Source of the DNA: Flavobacteriales bacterium
GTDB lineage: Bacteria; Bacteroidota; Bacteroidia; Flavobacteriales_E; Vicingaceae
Assembly (NCBI GenBank): GCA_029262875.1
Contig: JAJCYO010000042.1
Span: 1-42,663 of the forward strand
Direction: 5' to 3'
DNA length: 42,663 nucleotides
The notes under the pieces were generated by a model, which worked only from the letters and a program-made list of their open reading frames with translations, was not told the origin of the DNA and did not search any database. Made by a program: the position numbers and the translations under genes. Shown here piece after piece: positions 8,492 to 18,200 of this stretch. Position 1 is the first letter of the stretch. Each line of letters begins with the position of its first letter.

Positions 8492-11149
8492 TTAATTAAA
8501 AGAATCAGTATTTCGGTTGATGAAATTTAAGCTTAACTTAACACCAACTGCGTTGTAATTTGCGTTTTTGAAACTTACAAAAGTTTCAATGTCAAACAAT
8601 AAGAACACATTTTTTAAGGCATAACCGAACTCATAATAATGATCTTGTTGATTGGTGTATAAATAATTAGCATAGAGCCCCTCTGACATAAATGAGGTGT
8701 TAAATAGCGGCAAGTTTTTCAGTAACAAAAAATTATCTTCCACTGCAAAATGAGCTTCAAAAAAGTAATCATTAGTACTATAAGTATAAAAATCTAACAG
8801 TTTAAACGATTTAATATTTGATCTACCGATAAGGTAAAAAGGCTGGGTATTAAAACTTTTATAATCGGCAAAGTAAAGGGCGTTATTGGATAAAAATTTA
8901 CCCCCACCAACATGGTATTTTACTCGGTCTACCAAATTAATGTTTTTTGATTGAGCAATGGAGGCTTCAATAAAACTAAAGTCAGATTGGCTTTCAGCGG
9001 CATTTTTAAACCCATGCTTATAGGTAAGGTTGAATGTTGGGTATTTTGAGCGAGACATCTTTTTTTCATCGTTTCTATACCTAAAATACTGCTTTGGTGT
9101 GTAGCTCAAGGTTGCTGTTAAGTTCATTGCCTTATTACTGTTAAAAATAAAAGCAGAAGCATTTGTGTCTGCAATTGCTGGAAGATTTGAGGTGTAATCT
9201 TGGTTTTGGAAGTCAAGTATTTTAAAATCTGTATTATTGAACAATTGTGTTCGATTAGCATATTCAACGGAGGTATTTAAGTTTAATCCATTGCTGAGGT
9301 CAAATGAATGCCCTAGAAGAGCATATTCTTTCTGGTAAAGCTTTTTATAGTTTTCCGTAAAAAATAATGTTGCCAGACTATTAAAAAAATTAGGCATAGG
9401 TCCTTCGTTATTAAAATCACTATTAATCTTTCCAACAGAGAAATAAATGTGCCCACGTTTTTTCATGTTGTATTGAGAAGTGAAGTCAAATTTTCCCATT
9501 AAGTCTTCTCTCGCAACAGCATACAAAAGGGAAGGCTCTATTTTAAACCACTTCCCTTTGGTGAACTTTCTTTTATAAGAGAACAAGGTTTTTCGAACTA
9601 AAAAACCGTCAACAGTATTGAAGTTTAAGCTTAGCCTGGATAGTAACCCGGGTATTTTAAGTTTAGAATTTTTGTTCTTGCTTTTTATTGTTCCATTAAA
9701 AAACAATAGGTCACCGATTAAACTTCTGTCTTTATTAATAACAGTATCCCCATTTTCAACTCTGGTTAGTGAATCTCTAACATGGTAAATAACATTTTCT
9801 TCTTCTGATAATGGAATTTCTCTAATTGCTGACCAAACACTATCGTTTCCAGCAAATGCACTGTCGGCATATTCTGTATGATGGTCACGCGTTAACTCAA
9901 AGGTGGTTGAATCTTTTGGTGATTTTTTTGCTTCTTCATTAGCCTGCTTGTTCACCAAACGAACAAGTTTCATGGTTTCACCTTTAGTTAATTTATCTTG
10001 ATCCATTAAAGCTTGAATTTTTTTCTCGGTTTTTGAAACTTTAGCGGAAGGGTTGGTTGGAGTTTCTTGTGTTTCAAATTCTTCGGTGACCGGTAGCGTA
10101 ACCAAGGATTTTATTTTTTTATCAAGTTCAGGATCTGTTTTTAGTTTAATGTTACTCATGGAAACAAGGTGCTTAAAATGCCCCTTAAACCCCATAGCTT
10201 TTGCTTTTACTTTTATTTCATGGCTGATGGGCATCCATGCATTGTCAGAAATTTCAGAATAAATTTGTTTGTATTGTATGTCTACAAATTGTTGTTTAAA
10301 CTTTACATCTACACTATTAATATTCCATGTGCCATCATTAATGTAGAGGTATCCACTCATTAGATCTGTTCCCTTTCGTCTGGGAATTATTTTTATTTTA
10401 TTCACTGTGTTTTCCCCTTCCATATAGGTGCTGATGAGCTCAAACTTATATACGGTAAAAGCATTTCTGCTTAAAGGAGAAATAATGGTGTTTCCTCCGA
10501 GGTTGTAAAAACTAAAATTAACATAAGGAGACCTTCCTTTGGTGGTATCATTACTTGCGCTTCGTGTGTATATTATTTTTTCTTTTACTTTATTGGGACG
10601 CTCATAATGATATTGTATGAGGGTTTCAGACATGTCTCCAGCTTCGAGTTGTTTAATGTCATGTTCTTCTGCAAAAAGCTTTGCAACTTTTGGAATATTA
10701 TCTGCTAAAAAGAAAAATCGAACATATATTTTGGCATCATATTCTACAATTTGTTTCTTATAGTATTTTGCCATCACTACGGCCTTTCGCATTACATTGT
10801 AGGCAGGGTCTTCATCAGAAGCATTTACGGTAACCTCTCTAATACTAAATGATTTTTGAGAAAGCGAAATTGTTTTTGTTTGGTTAGATGAAGCATCTAT
10901 GTCTAAGAATTTGGTTTCGTACCCTAAACATTGCACCTTAATCTTATACTTTCCACAAGGTAAACTCATTTTGTATTTACCATCCATATTTGCCATTTTA
11001 CCAGTGGCTAATTTTGGAATGTAGATACTACTGTAGGGAATAGGCTCTCCTTTAGTGTCTTGAATAGTGCCTGAAAAAGTACAGGTCTGAGAAAAAATAG
11101 AACCAGAAGCTATTAAAACAAGAATGGATATGAGAAGTGTTTTTTTCAA
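8492..11149 (-). CDS. DUF5686 / carboxypeptidase-regulatory-like-domain outer membrane protein
   Basis: An 885-residue exported protein. Residues 1-20 are a signal peptide ending in SIFSQ. Residues ~22-107 form a carboxypeptidase-D-regulatory-like beta-sandwich (FSGTIQDTKGEPIPYSSIYI, followed by a CLGYET segment), as in the N-terminal plug region of many Bacteroidota outer membrane proteins. The remainder fits DUF5686 (DPAYNVMRKAVVMAKYYK, YNLGGNTIISPL), with a C-terminal half of alternating polar and aromatic strands consistent with a beta-barrel. The start codon is TTG (complement of 11147-11149); MKKTLLIS is a normal signal-peptide start and no in-frame ATG lies near. Function is unknown. 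It lies 63 bases downstream of the GNAT gene and may be read from the same transcript. Confidence 0.8.
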   Translation of the reverse strand: MKKTLLISILVLIASGSIFSQTCTFSGTIQDTKGEPIPYSSIYIPKLATGKMANMDGKYKMSLPCGKYKIKVQCLGYETKFLDIDASSNQTKTISLSQKSFSIREVTVNASDEDPAYNVMRKAVVMAKYYKKQIVEYDAKIYVRFFFLADNIPKVAKLFAEEHDIKQLEAGDMSETLIQYHYERPNKVKEKIIYTRSASNDTTKGRSPYVNFSFYNLGGNTIISPLSRNAFTVYKFELISTYMEGENTVNKIKIIPRRKGTDLMSGYLYINDGTWNINSVDVKFKQQFVDIQYKQIYSEISDNAWMPISHEIKVKAKAMGFKGHFKHLVSMSNIKLKTDPELDKKIKSLVTLPVTEEFETQETPTNPSAKVSKTEKKIQALMDQDKLTKGETMKLVRLVNKQANEEAKKSPKDSTTFELTRDHHTEYADSAFAGNDSVWSAIREIPLSEEENVIYHVRDSLTRVENGDTVINKDRSLIGDLLFFNGTIKSKNKNSKLKIPGLLSRLSLNFNTVDGFLVRKTLFSYKRKFTKGKWFKIEPSLLYAVAREDLMGKFDFTSQYNMKKRGHIYFSVGKINSDFNNEGPMPNFFNSLATLFFTENYKKLYQKEYALLGHSFDLSNGLNLNTSVEYANRTQLFNNTDFKILDFQNQDYTSNLPAIADTNASAFIFNSNKAMNLTATLSYTPKQYFRYRNDEKKMSRSKYPTFNLTYKHGFKNAAESQSDFSFIEASIAQSKNINLVDRVKYHVGGGKFLSNNALYFADYKSFNTQPFYLIGRSNIKSFKLLDFYTYSTNDYFFEAHFAVEDNFLLLKNLPLFNTSFMSEGLYANYLYTNQQDHYYEFGYALKNVFLLFDIETFVSFKNANYNAVGVKLSLNFINRNTDSFN

Positions 11150-11212
11150 GAATTTAGGATTTTGGTTATAGTTATGACGATTGTGTTATAAACTTTGTTA
11201 CAGGTAGCTTTA

Positions 11213-11713
11213 TTATCTTCTTACGGCATAAATTAATTCATCTAAGAGTTCGCCATTTTTATACAGTGTTTTTTCAAACTTCCCTTCTAAAATAAAACCA
11301 GCTTTCTCTAACACCCTTTGTGAACCAATATTCGTTCCAAACGGTCTTGCAAAAATCCTGTTAATGTCTGAAAATGTTGAAAAACCATATGTTACCATCT
11401 CTTTTACGGCTTGAGTCACAATTCCGTTTCCCCAAAAAGGTTCTGCTAACCAATACCCTAACTCTACATTTTTAATGTGTATATCAGTTTGAGCATGAAG
11501 CCCAATACCTCCAACAGCTTCACCGTCTACTTCTATGGCTAAAATAGCTGTAGGACTTTGGGCTAAAGTCATTTGAATAAATTTTTCTCCGTCTTGTTTG
11601 GAATAAGGATGTGGAAATTGGTTGGTCAAATTGTCGGACACATTTTTGTTGTTAGCATGTTTTACCAAGCTATCAATGTCGTTCATGTTCCAGGGCCTCA
11701 ATTTAAAATCCAT
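11213..11713 (-). CDS. GNAT-family N-acetyltransferase (RimJ/RimL type)
   Basis: A 166-residue cytoplasmic acetyltransferase. It begins MDFKLRPWNMNDIDSLVKHANN and carries the RimJ/RimL-type blocks 'ELGYWLAEPFWGNGIVTQAV' (acetyl-CoA loop region) and IGSQRVLEKAGFILEG, the typical end of the fold. The substrate cannot be deduced; RimJ/L homologs modify protein N-termini or small molecules. The ATG at 11711-11713 fits the family, while an ATG seven codons upstream (11734) would lengthen the overlap with the antiporter gene. With the chosen start the overlap is 11 bases, suggesting translational coupling with the antiporter. Confidence 0.85.
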   Translation of the reverse strand: MDFKLRPWNMNDIDSLVKHANNKNVSDNLTNQFPHPYSKQDGEKFIQMTLAQSPTAILAIEVDGEAVGGIGLHAQTDIHIKNVELGYWLAEPFWGNGIVTQAVKEMVTYGFSTFSDINRIFARPFGTNIGSQRVLEKAGFILEGKFEKTLYKNGELLDELIYAVRR

Positions 11714-13040
11714 CTTGCTCTTGAGGTGTATCACTGTCGTTGTTAAAATCTATTCCATCATCGCTTTCAGAAGGAAGTTCTTCTTTGAGTGTATTTTCTG
11801 CGATTTCCACCTCTTCCTTATAACCTAAAACCTTTTTGAGGTAGCCAATTTTTAATGGATTTTGACTCAGGATAATTACCAAAATAGAGCAGATTAAAAT
11901 GCTTAACAATACTACGGCAAAAGAGAGCATTTGGATGTTATCTCCACCAGTCATACCATACTGTATGGGTATAGAAGCTAAAATAGCAGGGACTAATCCT
12001 TTTGGCGCCATTATAGACATGATGCTTAAATCTTTAAACGACATTTTTGTACGCACCAATAATTTAATGGACAAAGGCCTTATGAGAATAATCAAGGCAA
12101 CAATGAGAAGCGCCAATAGGTAGACCCCAACACTACCAAATTTCATACAGATACCTACGTAAACAAAAAAGAAGGTAGACATAATGAACACCAACTCACT
12201 GAAAAAGTCTTTCTCATTTTCAAGCAATTCTTTAGATGGAAAGACATCTTTCAGGAAAGTCTTTTGTAGTAAATGGGCATTGCCCAATGTGATACCAAAG
12301 ATTAAAACGGCAATGCCTCCGTTTAATTTTAAGTATTCTGTTAAGCCATAAATAATAAAAACAATGGCCAAGTTCATCACCTTAGAGTTTTCTATGATTC
12401 TGGTAAAACGAATGATAATTGACCAGACGAAACCTCCAGCAAATCCAATAAGAAAAGCAAATAAAAATGACTTCCATATCGCATTCAAAATGTCACCCAT
12501 TTCAAAAACACCTTGTTTCATGGCTTGTAACAAAGCCAAACCTATTACTAAACACAATACATCACTCAATGCAGACTCTAACATTAAAGTAGTGTATCCT
12601 TTTTCGTTCATTTTAAGCTGTTTAATGATAGGAATAACTACAGCGGAAGAGGTTCCTGCGATAATGACACCAAAAAATGTCGCGCTTAAAAAATCAATAT
12701 CAGAGAAGAAAGTAACAGCTACAAAAGTTCCAATTACTGCACTGGCTATAAAATTAAATAGCGTGAGTAAAAATGCAGAACCAATGGATTTGAACAATTC
12801 ACCAATTTTCAGATTAGTACCACTTTCAAATAGAATTAAAACTAAGGTTATGGAAGTAAATATTGGTCCGATTGAACCAAAATGAGCCTCTCTAACAAAG
12901 CCTAAAATAGGACCAGCAACAATACCAATGACCAATAGGATTAATACATTAGGAATTTTGGTAAACTTAAAAAGACCATTAAAAAGGTGTGCCCCAAAGA
13001 TGAGCAACCCGATCATAATAATAATTAAAGGAACATTCAT
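11703..13040 (-). CDS. Cation:proton antiporter (Na+/H+ exchanger family)
   Basis: A 445-residue inner membrane protein with about 11-12 hydrophobic segments spanning residues 1-400. Antiporter signatures are TKIPNVLILLVIGIVAGPIL near the N-terminus, LILFESGTNL in an early helix, GTSSAVVIPI in an unwound-helix position, and LESALSDV, which places acidic residues where the CPA family binds its cation. MAPKGLVPAILAS lies further on. The C-terminal ~45 residues are acidic and soluble, and no TrkA nucleotide-binding domain is present. Whether it moves Na+ or K+ cannot be told. It starts 31 bases after the M42 peptidase stop on the same strand and overlaps the GNAT gene at its end. Confidence 0.88.
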   Translation of the reverse strand: MNVPLIIIMIGLLIFGAHLFNGLFKFTKIPNVLILLVIGIVAGPILGFVREAHFGSIGPIFTSITLVLILFESGTNLKIGELFKSIGSAFLLTLFNFIASAVIGTFVAVTFFSDIDFLSATFFGVIIAGTSSAVVIPIIKQLKMNEKGYTTLMLESALSDVLCLVIGLALLQAMKQGVFEMGDILNAIWKSFLFAFLIGFAGGFVWSIIIRFTRIIENSKVMNLAIVFIIYGLTEYLKLNGGIAVLIFGITLGNAHLLQKTFLKDVFPSKELLENEKDFFSELVFIMSTFFFVYVGICMKFGSVGVYLLALLIVALIILIRPLSIKLLVRTKMSFKDLSIMSIMAPKGLVPAILASIPIQYGMTGGDNIQMLSFAVVLLSILICSILVIILSQNPLKIGYLKKVLGYKEEVEIAENTLKEELPSESDDGIDFNNDSDTPQEQDGF

Positions 13041-13071
13041 AAAACAAGTTTACGAAATATTATGGAGCTTA

Positions 13072-14076
13072 TTAGCTATTTATATAAGCCAAGCACAAAT
13101 CAATGGTAGCTTCAATTCCTTTTATATGAGTCCGTTCTGTTCCATGGGAAGCAGCGACACCCATTCCAATTAGGCCGACTCTGAAATCGTTGCCTGCACG
13201 TAATGCGGCAGATCCATCTGAACCGTAAAAAGGATAAACATCTACTTTGTAAGGGATCTTATTTTTTTGAGCAATGTCAACTAATTTTTTTCTGAATTCA
13301 TAATCGTAAGGGCCGGAAGAATCTTTCGCACAAATAGAACAACTTACTTCATTGCCTTGACAATCATCTCCCAAAACACCCATGTCAATGACTAATAATT
13401 CTTCGATAGAATCACCATAGCCAACGGTTCCTCCATGTCCAACTTCTTCATAATTTGAAAAGAAAATTTCTACAGGAGCTTCTTTCCCTTGTTCTTTTAG
13501 TCTTCTTGCCAATTCAAAAAGCACATAACATCCTGCTTTGTTGTCTAAAAAACGTGATTTAATATAACCACTGGACAGCTCTTCATACTTAACGTCTACA
13601 CAAATAATGTCTCCAACTTCAACTCCAATTTTTTCAACATCTTCTTTGGTATAAACCTCTTCATCAATTCTGATGTGCATGCTTTTTATGCTACGCTGCG
13701 TTTTTTCTTTTTCGTTGTTAGCATGTACCGAAGGATTGTCCAGTAAGATAGTTCCCGTATATGTTTTCCCAGAATGAGTAATAATTTTTACATATTCCCC
13801 TTCAGCACCTGTTAAAGAAAGCCCTCCTAAAAGAGAAAAAGCTAATGTTCCATTAGGTTTAATTCCAGAAACGATTGCTCCCAAAGTGTCCACATGACCA
13901 GCAATGGCTAATGTTGGATTTGCACCTAAAGCACATTTTACAGCCCCTTTATTAGTGTATTCTGGAGTATAACCGTAACTGGTTAATAAATCAAAAATGT
14001 ATTTACTGGCATTATCAGTATAACCAGTAGGCGAATCAATTGCAATTAATTCTTTAAGCGTGCTGTATTTTTCCAT
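13072..14076 (-). CDS. M42-family metallo-aminopeptidase
   Basis: A 334-residue cytoplasmic peptidase of the M42 (TET-type glutamyl/deblocking aminopeptidase) family, a large oligomer that trims peptides. The dinuclear metal site residues are visible in order: GHVDTLG, SRFLDNKAG (bridging Asp), NYEEVGHGG (catalytic and ligand Glu), VIDMG and ASHGTERTH (last His). The start MEKYSTLKELIAIDSPTG is typical of the family (IDSPSG-like). The ATG lies 23 bases inside the end of asd, so the two genes overlap and translation is probably coupled. The link between peptide turnover and aspartate-family synthesis is positional only. Confidence 0.92.
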   Translation of the reverse strand: MEKYSTLKELIAIDSPTGYTDNASKYIFDLLTSYGYTPEYTNKGAVKCALGANPTLAIAGHVDTLGAIVSGIKPNGTLAFSLLGGLSLTGAEGEYVKIITHSGKTYTGTILLDNPSVHANNEKEKTQRSIKSMHIRIDEEVYTKEDVEKIGVEVGDIICVDVKYEELSSGYIKSRFLDNKAGCYVLFELARRLKEQGKEAPVEIFFSNYEEVGHGGTVGYGDSIEELLVIDMGVLGDDCQGNEVSCSICAKDSSGPYDYEFRKKLVDIAQKNKIPYKVDVYPFYGSDGSAALRAGNDFRVGLIGMGVAASHGTERTHIKGIEATIDLCLAYINS

Positions 14077-15067
14077 TGTTAACTAAGTTATTTTCAACTA
14101 AATATTCCGCAATTTGAATTGCATTGGTTGCGGCACCCTTTCTAAGGTTATCGGTAACCACCCACATGTTGATGGTGTTCGGTTGAGATTCATCTCTTCT
14201 GATTCTACCTACAAAAACATCATCCTTATCTGCTGCATACAAAGGCATAGGGTAAGTGTTCGTGTCCGTATTGTCTTGTAAAGTAATGCCATCCGTTTCA
14301 TGTAAAACCTTACGAATTTCAGCGAGATCAAAATCGTTATCAAATTCAATGTTGAGGGCTTCAGAATGGCCACCAACCACAGGAACACGCACAGCTGTTG
14401 CAGTAATTTTCAAGTTTTCATCACCCAAAATTTTCTTAGGCTCATTCACCAATTTCATTTCTTCTTTGGTATAACCGTTGTCTTCAAAAACATCACAGTG
14501 TGGAATGCAATTTTTATCAATTGGATAAGGATATGCCATTTCACCTGCTGTATTATTTCTTTCATTTTCCATTTGCTCCACCGCTTTTACACCCGTTCCG
14601 GTAGTGGATTGATACGTTGAAACAATGGTTCTTTTAATGCCATACTTTTTATGCAAAGGGTCCATTACCAAAACCATTTGTATGGTCGAGCAATTTGGGT
14701 TTGCAATTATTTTATCTTCAGCAGTTAACTGATTGGCATTAATTTCAGGAACAATTAATTTGTGGTTAGGATTCATTCTCCAAGCAGAAGAATTGTCTAT
14801 GACCGTTGTTCCAGCAGCAGCAAATTTTGGAGCCCATTCCAACGAAGTACCTCCACCAGCAGAAAAAATAGCAATGTCTGGAGTCATCTCAACAGCCGTT
14901 TGCAAACCAACTACTTTAAAATTATTCCCCTTAAATGTAATCTCTTTTCCAACAGATTTTTCAGAAGCAACAGGAATGATTTCTGTTACAGGAAAATTTC
15001 TTTCCGCTAATACTTTTAACATAATGTTTCCTACCATTCCAGTGGCACCAACTACAGCTATCTTCAT
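14054..15067 (-). CDS. asd: Aspartate-semialdehyde dehydrogenase
   Basis: A 337-residue NADPH-dependent enzyme reducing aspartyl phosphate to aspartate semialdehyde, the branch point to lysine/diaminopimelate, threonine and methionine. It shows the Rossmann motif GATGMVG at residues 8-14, the catalytic Cys126 in ANPNCST, and the proton-relay His234 in VGGHSEAL. Length is normal. The last residues (NNGKIQHA) extend a little past the usual end because the frame continues into the start of the M42 gene. It is the first gene of a minus-strand series asd, M42, antiporter, GNAT. A TACTTTTG promoter element lies about 20 bases before the ATG. Confidence 0.96.
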   Translation of the reverse strand: MKIAVVGATGMVGNIMLKVLAERNFPVTEIIPVASEKSVGKEITFKGNNFKVVGLQTAVEMTPDIAIFSAGGGTSLEWAPKFAAAGTTVIDNSSAWRMNPNHKLIVPEINANQLTAEDKIIANPNCSTIQMVLVMDPLHKKYGIKRTIVSTYQSTTGTGVKAVEQMENERNNTAGEMAYPYPIDKNCIPHCDVFEDNGYTKEEMKLVNEPKKILGDENLKITATAVRVPVVGGHSEALNIEFDNDFDLAEIRKVLHETDGITLQDNTDTNTYPMPLYAADKDDVFVGRIRRDESQPNTINMWVVTDNLRKGAATNAIQIAEYLVENNLVNNGKIQHA

Positions 15068-15087
15068 GTTTAATAAATTTTATTAAG

Positions 15088-15095
15088 CAAAAGTA
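15088..15095 (-). promoter_or_regulatory. Probable -7 promoter element of the asd series
   Basis: The minus strand reads TACTTTTG, a full match to TAnnTTTG, about 20 bases before the asd ATG. It is placed to drive the asd-M42-antiporter-GNAT series. No clear -33 TTTG was found. Confidence 0.45.
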
Positions 15096-15209
15096 GAATT
15101 AAATTTTATTAGAAAGGAAACGATTGCAATTTAAACCCCATTATATTTTACATTTTAACTATCTTGTGTTTCCAAGCAAATAAATTAACAAAATGGGTAC
15201 TTTTATTCT

Positions 15210-18200
15210 ATGCTAAAAAAAGCACTTCTTATTTTAACACTGATTTCTCTAACACAAATGAGCTTTGCTCAGTTTGTAGATGACTTTACAGATGGGGATT
15301 TTATCGCCAATCCAGTTTGGTCTGGTGATAACGGTTTGTTTACCGTAACCGCCAATCAATTGAATTCACAAAGTGCAGTTGCCAATGTTTATTACTTGAG
15401 CACCCCTTCTACGTTAGCCGCTAATGCACAATGGGACTTTTTCTTTAACATGCAGTTTGGTACTTCAGGAGCCAATTTTGTGGATGTATATTTAATGTCT
15501 GATGTTGCAAATGTTACCACCCCAAACGATGGTTACTTTGTAAGAATCGGAGGAACTCCGGACGAAGTTTCATTGTATAAAATAGTTGCAGGAGCGCCTA
15601 CCATATTAATAGATGGACCTGACGGGGTGGTGAACAGTAGTTCTAATAACCCATTTGATGTTCGTGTTACAAGAGATGCTGCTGACAATTGGACCTTGTT
15701 TTATGATGATGGCGCAGCGAGCAGTTTGGTGTCTATAGGAAGTGTCATGGATAACTCGGTGAATGTTTCTAACTTTTTTGGAATAGCCATAACCCAATCG
15801 GGAGCAGCTGGGCCAGTTAACAGTCATTTCTTCGATAATTTTAGTGTAGGGCCAATTTTAGGAGATACGGCTTCACCATTAATAGACTCTCTTATTGTTG
15901 TGAACTCCACCAATTTAGATGCGTATTTTAATGAGCCAGTTGATTTAACAACTGCTCAAGCCTTAACCAATTATTCTGTTGATGTAGGAATAGGAACCCC
16001 GAGTTTAGCCGTTAGAGATGCATTGGATTCTTCCATTGTACACTTAACTTTTGCCACACCTTTTGTAAACGGACAACCTTATAATTTAACCATTAGCAAT
16101 GTAGAAGATACCTTGTCAAATGCAACTGCAGGAATCGTTCAGCCTTTCATTTATATCTTAGTTATTGCACCGAATGCTGGGGATGTGGTTATCAATGAAG
16201 TTTTTCCTGACCCAAACCCACAAGTGAGTTTGCCGATAGAAGAATTTGTGGAAATATACAATACTTCTAATAATGCATTTGTCCTCAACAATTGGCAATT
16301 TATAAATTCAACCACAGCTAAAACACTTCCTAATTTTGTGTTGGCGCCAGACAGCTATGTGATTATTTGTGATGTGAACGATACTGCATTGTATACGCCT
16401 TATGGAGATGTAATAGGCGTAAGTTCGTTTACTGCATTAACCAATGGAGGCGATAGTTTAACGTTGATGGATGACAACAGTAATGTGTTGGACATTGTAA
16501 AGTACGACATCAGTTGGTATCAAGATGCTGTAAAGGATGATGGTGGTTGGACTTTAGAAAGAATTAACCCAAAACACCCGTGTAGTAATTCCTTAAATTG
16601 GATTGCTTCATCTGATCCAAATGGGGGAACACCAGGAACACAAAATTCTGTTTTTGATACCTTGCCAGATGCGACAGCACCACTAATTGCCTCGGTAAAC
16701 ATTATTAGCACCACTCAAATTAGTGCTTTGTTTAACGAAACGATGGACAGCACCAGTTTAGCAAATGCGGTGTATACCATTACAGGAGGAATTTCAGTAA
16801 CCTTGGTTACAGTGAACAATGACAATCAAGGGGTGACGATTACCGTTAATCCAGCCTTGGATTCATCAACGGTTTATACGTTAACAATCGTTGGAGCAAA
16901 TGACTGTTCTGGAAACTTATTAAACCCAAACTTTATTGATTTTGGAATCGGCAAAGCACCTTTGAAGTATGAAATAGTGATCAACGAATTGTTTGCAGAC
17001 CCTTCTCCTACGATGGGTTTACCAACAGAGGATTATTTAGAGTTGTACAACACCACTACAAAAATTATTGACTTAACCAATTGCTGGATTTCTGATTTAA
17101 CCAGCATGGATCAATTGAATGCGGGAAAAATTTTACCGGGAGAACATGTTATTGTTTGTGATGATGCTTTTGCAAATCAGTATTCACCTTTTGGAAAAGT
17201 AATTACCGTAAACAGTTTCCCATCGCTAAACAATGCAGACGATGAGATTACAATCTCAAGCCCTGATACGAACCTGGTTCACCAAGTTCATTATTACGAT
17301 ACGTGGTATCGAGATGACAACAAAAAAGATGGCGGTTGGAGTTTAGAGATGATAGACCCCAACAATCCTTGTGGAGAAGCAGAAAATTGGATTGCTTCTG
17401 CCAAATGGTTTGGAGGAACACCAGGAACACAGAATACTGCTTTTGGAGCTAACCCAGATGTCGTTTTGCCAATGCTTACCGAAGCCAATGCAATAGACGA
17501 CTCTACTGTGATGGTTACTTTCAGCGAGCCCTTAGACAATGCTGGGATGATGGCGGCTATTTATGTCATTGACAATGGGATTACGATTGGAACGATTCAA
17601 ATCATTGACAGTAAAAATGTACAGTTGAACTTGAGCAATAAGCTAACTTTTCAAATAAAATATGTGGTTACCGTAACGGGTGCTTTTGATTGTGTGGGCA
17701 ATGTCATAGGGTCAAACAACACAGCTGTATTTGCATTGCCGGAGCAAGGATTTGCAGGAGACCTAATCATTAACGAAGTACTGTTTAACCCTTACACAGG
17801 AGGGTCTGATTTTGTAGAAATTTACAACAACTCCAACAAGTTCATTAACATTCAAGGGTGGAATTTGGCCAATTTAGACAATGACAGCATTGACAATTAT
17901 GACGAGTTAACAAGCAATCCAAAATTGATATTACCAGGCGAATTCGTACTCTTAACCAAAGACGCTCAAAATGTGCAAGACGAGTACATCAATTCTGTGG
18001 CGGATGCATTTTTACAAATGGCGGCTTTACCAACGTATAGTAATGATGAAGGTAGTGTTTACCTCATCAATAACTTAAACATGCCGGTAGACAGTTTTCA
18101 TTATACCGATGACATGCACTTTGCGTTGTTGAACAGTGAAGATGGCGTATCCTTAGAACGAATCGATTACGATAGACCAAGTACTGATGAAACCAATTGG

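Noticed and set aside
12364-12885. A 173-codon plus-strand open frame
   Set aside because: It lies entirely antisense to the cation:proton antiporter, its translation is of low complexity and rich in Lys/Ile/Asn, and the antiporter is clearly the real gene.
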